A stretch of 31,635 nucleotides of DNA. It comes from a virus. The position numbers and the translations under genes are program-made. The notes beneath the pieces are model-generated. The model saw only the letters and a list, made by a program, of their open reading frames with translations, searched no databases and was not told the DNA's origin. Shown here piece by piece: positions 29,733-31,635 of this stretch (positions are counted from its first letter, which is position 1; the number at the start of each line of letters is the position of its first letter). The DNA lies in IMG/VR virus record IMGVR_UViG_3300010392_000795, positions 1 through 31,635 of that record; one strand, written 5' to 3'.

Positions 29733-31316
29733 TTATACTGGTTGATCAGGTAAGCTCTGCGCTACTTGCAGCCCTACCTGTTGTTGAGTTTGAGCTTCTA
29801 GTAGCTGCTGTTGCTGTGCTTGTATAGCCTGTTGCTCTGTTGCCTTCTCACTCTCCGTCTTACGATACTTACTGAAGTCGATACTATGCATACGCCCTAC
29901 ATCTAGGACATATCGTTGTAAGGACATCTCTGCAAGCACAGGTTCTGGTACAGTATTAAGAAGTGATAGATCTTGAATAAACTCTCTGTTGTTCAGGATC
30001 TCTTGGTTCCGTGCAAGGCTATCTACACCCGTCGTGATATTAACGGATTGTGTGATACCTAGCTCAAAGCCTAGCTCATGCAACCGCAGACGTGCTGTCT
30101 TTAGCTGCCATGTCAGGGAGAAGCTGGCATACTCTTTACCGTACGTGCTCTCAAGTTCCCTTGCAAAGAGACGGATCTCTTCAGCGGTCACCCGCTCAGC
30201 ATTACGGATAGCATTACTTGTGAACAAGAACGCTTGTGATAGTACCTGAGTGATCGCTTGGATCTTAGCCTCAACGTACTGCATGTCGCCAATCTTCTTC
30301 AGATCGAGCGCCCAGATATCTCCGTCATTACCATAGTGATATGTCCCGCTCTCTGCATTGTTAAGCTCTGCAGCATCAACAACACTACCGGGACGAATGA
30401 ACAGCTTGATATCTGCTAGTGCAACTGCACCTGCTGTGGAAGCATTGCCCAAGATTTCGAGTGCAGCGAATGCACCACGGTATAACTCTACAAGACCTAC
30501 ACCATAGTCAGCACCACGACTACGCCGCCACACTAGTGGTGACCACGGTAGCAACTCTTTAGGCCACGTCTGACGTACACCATCAAGAGGCATATTGTCA
30601 ATCGCCTGTGTCACTACATACTTATCAAGCTTCATATCAAACTCGATATTAGTATATACTGTCACGTCTGATTCTTCAGTGTACTTGTTGCCACTAGGAT
30701 CACTCGACTGACTTAGCTTCTCGAATACTTCCTTCTTAAGCGTACCAGCACTCTTCTGCTCTCGCGTAATCATACGCATAACGTTGCCTGCCATATCACG
30801 CTTTACAACGTAATCTCGCAGACTGTATACATGTACTTCTGGCTCACCCGGTGGATCATACACCAAGGCATTGCCTGTCACGATCAAGTGCTCCATAGCC
30901 TCCGTACCACCTGCACGGAACTGCGTACGCTTCATGTTATCGTGGGCTTCACGAACAACACTCTGCTGCTGCGCATCGATCTGTGCTAGGAGTGGAGGAG
31001 CTTCATCACCGAACTGTGCACTAAGCTCTCGTTTCAAGGTCTCTCTGATGCTAACACCAAAGAAGAACTGACCGGGAGGGTACAACGTAGTGAATACACG
31101 GTTAGCCATGGACGTCACTAGGAACGCACCAAGGCTATCGTACTGTTGCTTTAGCTCACGGGCTGTAGCATACTTCTCAACAAACAGTGTTGGTACTGTC
31201 CAACCAGCAAATAGCTCTGCATCATTGAGTAGCGTCTGGCGGTTAGCTTGAGAATCCATATTGGACCAGACTGCTGCAATACCCTGCATTGTGTGTTTAG
31301 ATGTATGCTGTGGCAT
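29733..31316 (-). CDS. Portal / head-to-tail connector (T7 gp8 type)
   Basis: 527 aa (T7 gp8 is 536). Family blocks include SLGAFLVTSMANRVFTTLYPP near residue 60-80, EAMEHLIVTGNALVYDP at about 140, LRDYVVKRDMAGNV, and RNAERVTAEEIRLFARELE at about 370-390. The C-terminal 50 residues are Gln-rich (TEQQAIQAQQQQLLEAQTQQ), as in some relatives. It forms the dodecameric ring through which DNA is packaged and ejected. The ATG overlaps the preceding stop as TAATG. Confidence 0.95.
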   Translation of the reverse strand: MPQHTSKHTMQGIAAVWSNMDSQANRQTLLNDAELFAGWTVPTLFVEKYATARELKQQYDSLGAFLVTSMANRVFTTLYPPGQFFFGVSIRETLKRELSAQFGDEAPPLLAQIDAQQQSVVREAHDNMKRTQFRAGGTEAMEHLIVTGNALVYDPPGEPEVHVYSLRDYVVKRDMAGNVMRMITREQKSAGTLKKEVFEKLSQSSDPSGNKYTEESDVTVYTNIEFDMKLDKYVVTQAIDNMPLDGVRQTWPKELLPWSPLVWRRSRGADYGVGLVELYRGAFAALEILGNASTAGAVALADIKLFIRPGSVVDAAELNNAESGTYHYGNDGDIWALDLKKIGDMQYVEAKIQAITQVLSQAFLFTSNAIRNAERVTAEEIRLFARELESTYGKEYASFSLTWQLKTARLRLHELGFELGITQSVNITTGVDSLARNQEILNNREFIQDLSLLNTVPEPVLAEMSLQRYVLDVGRMHSIDFSKYRKTESEKATEQQAIQAQQQQLLEAQTQQQVGLQVAQSLPDQPV

Positions 31317-31609
31317 TATAGTCCCAATCCAGATGATAGGTTAGATGAACCACCACCAATTCCGCCTAGTACGTCAGACGTTCGTGTAGTGGCACCACCA
31401 GTAACTCGTCGCTGCGATCGCCGCTGCGTAGCCTGATCTCCAAGTAGTACCTGACTACCTGTGTCTAGACGTGCAGCAGGAGCAGCAGGAGCAGGAGGTT
31501 CAGGAGCCTCTGCTGCTGGTGGCTCAGGCGGCTTAGGAGCACTAGAAGCACCAAAGATAGCGCTACCAATGCCTAGCACGGCTGTAATAAGTGTTACGGG
31601 ATCACACAT
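31316..31609 (-). CDS. Small virion-like protein before portal (T7 gp7.3 position), 97 aa
   Basis: 97 aa starting MCDPVTLITAVLGIGSAIFG, a hydrophobic N-terminus often seen in small podovirus proteins that begin MCDP. A Pro/Ala/Glu-rich linker (PKPPEPPAAEAPEPPAPAAP) follows, then a basic GDQATQRRSQRR region and a Gly/Ser tail. T7 gp7.3, in this position, is a small tail-assembly virion protein with a Gly/Ser end; I infer a like role. TGGGAAAA precedes the ATG. The window ends 26 bases upstream. Confidence 0.7.
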   Translation of the reverse strand: MCDPVTLITAVLGIGSAIFGASSAPKPPEPPAAEAPEPPAPAAPAARLDTGSQVLLGDQATQRRSQRRVTGGATTRTSDVLGGIGGGSSNLSSGLGL

Positions 31610-31635
31610 TCATTTTCCCAAATGTTGAACCAAGC

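Noticed and set aside
1-31635. tRNA genes, CRISPR arrays, integrase or other lysogeny genes
   Set aside because: Looked for on both strands by eye; no cloverleaf with a T-arm signature, no spaced repeats, and no integrase or repressor-like protein seen.

Overview
The window is part of a tailed bacteriophage genome with T7-type (podovirus) organisation. No cellular housekeeping genes, tRNAs, rRNAs, CRISPR arrays or insertion sequences are visible. Every convincing gene lies on the minus strand, so the genome reads from high to low coordinates. The muralytic enzymes and the podovirus tail/ejection genes point to a Gram-negative host. I cannot name host or genus. DNA polymerase and any phage RNA polymerase are not in the window and would lie beyond its left edge.

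Layout in reading order (right to left). (1) Head and tail, 31.6-15.4 kb: small virion-like protein, portal, proline-rich scaffold, major capsid, an intrinsic terminator, tail tubular proteins A and B, three internal/ejection proteins (one with a SleB-type hydrolase domain), a T7-type fibre with three paralogous fibre modules. (2) Two FRxxW-motif proteins, a small holin-like protein, and small and large terminase, 15.4-12.2 kb. (3) Small late genes of unknown function, 12.2-10.7 kb, with an inverted-repeat-rich gap at 11.2-11.5 kb and a tiny membrane peptide at the end. (4) About 1.2 kb of non-coding DNA, 10.7-9.45 kb, with hairpins, an AT-rich island and a phage-type promoter candidate. (5) Early and replication genes, 9.45 kb to position 1: a run of small overlapping unknown genes, a lysis cassette (muramidase with C-terminal membrane anchor, holin, secreted protein), small basic proteins, primase, helicase and a metallophosphoesterase cut by the window edge.

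In T7-like phages terminase is at the right end and the early genes at the left end. Here terminase is followed by the non-coding gap and then the early genes, so the window probably spans the joined ends of a linear genome (circular or permuted assembly with terminal repeats collapsed).

Two repeated regulatory signals stand out. One is a 27-base motif in three intergenic sites (4.36, 10.39 and 17.40 kb), which looks like a phage-specific promoter with start at GG(G). The other is a 50-base leader element, unlike any RNA family I can name, placed exactly 12 bases before the start codons of two early genes (4.79 and 7.36 kb). Many genes overlap by ATGA or GTGA, so translation is probably coupled along long messages. 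Several small genes start with GTG or have fewer than 60 codons.
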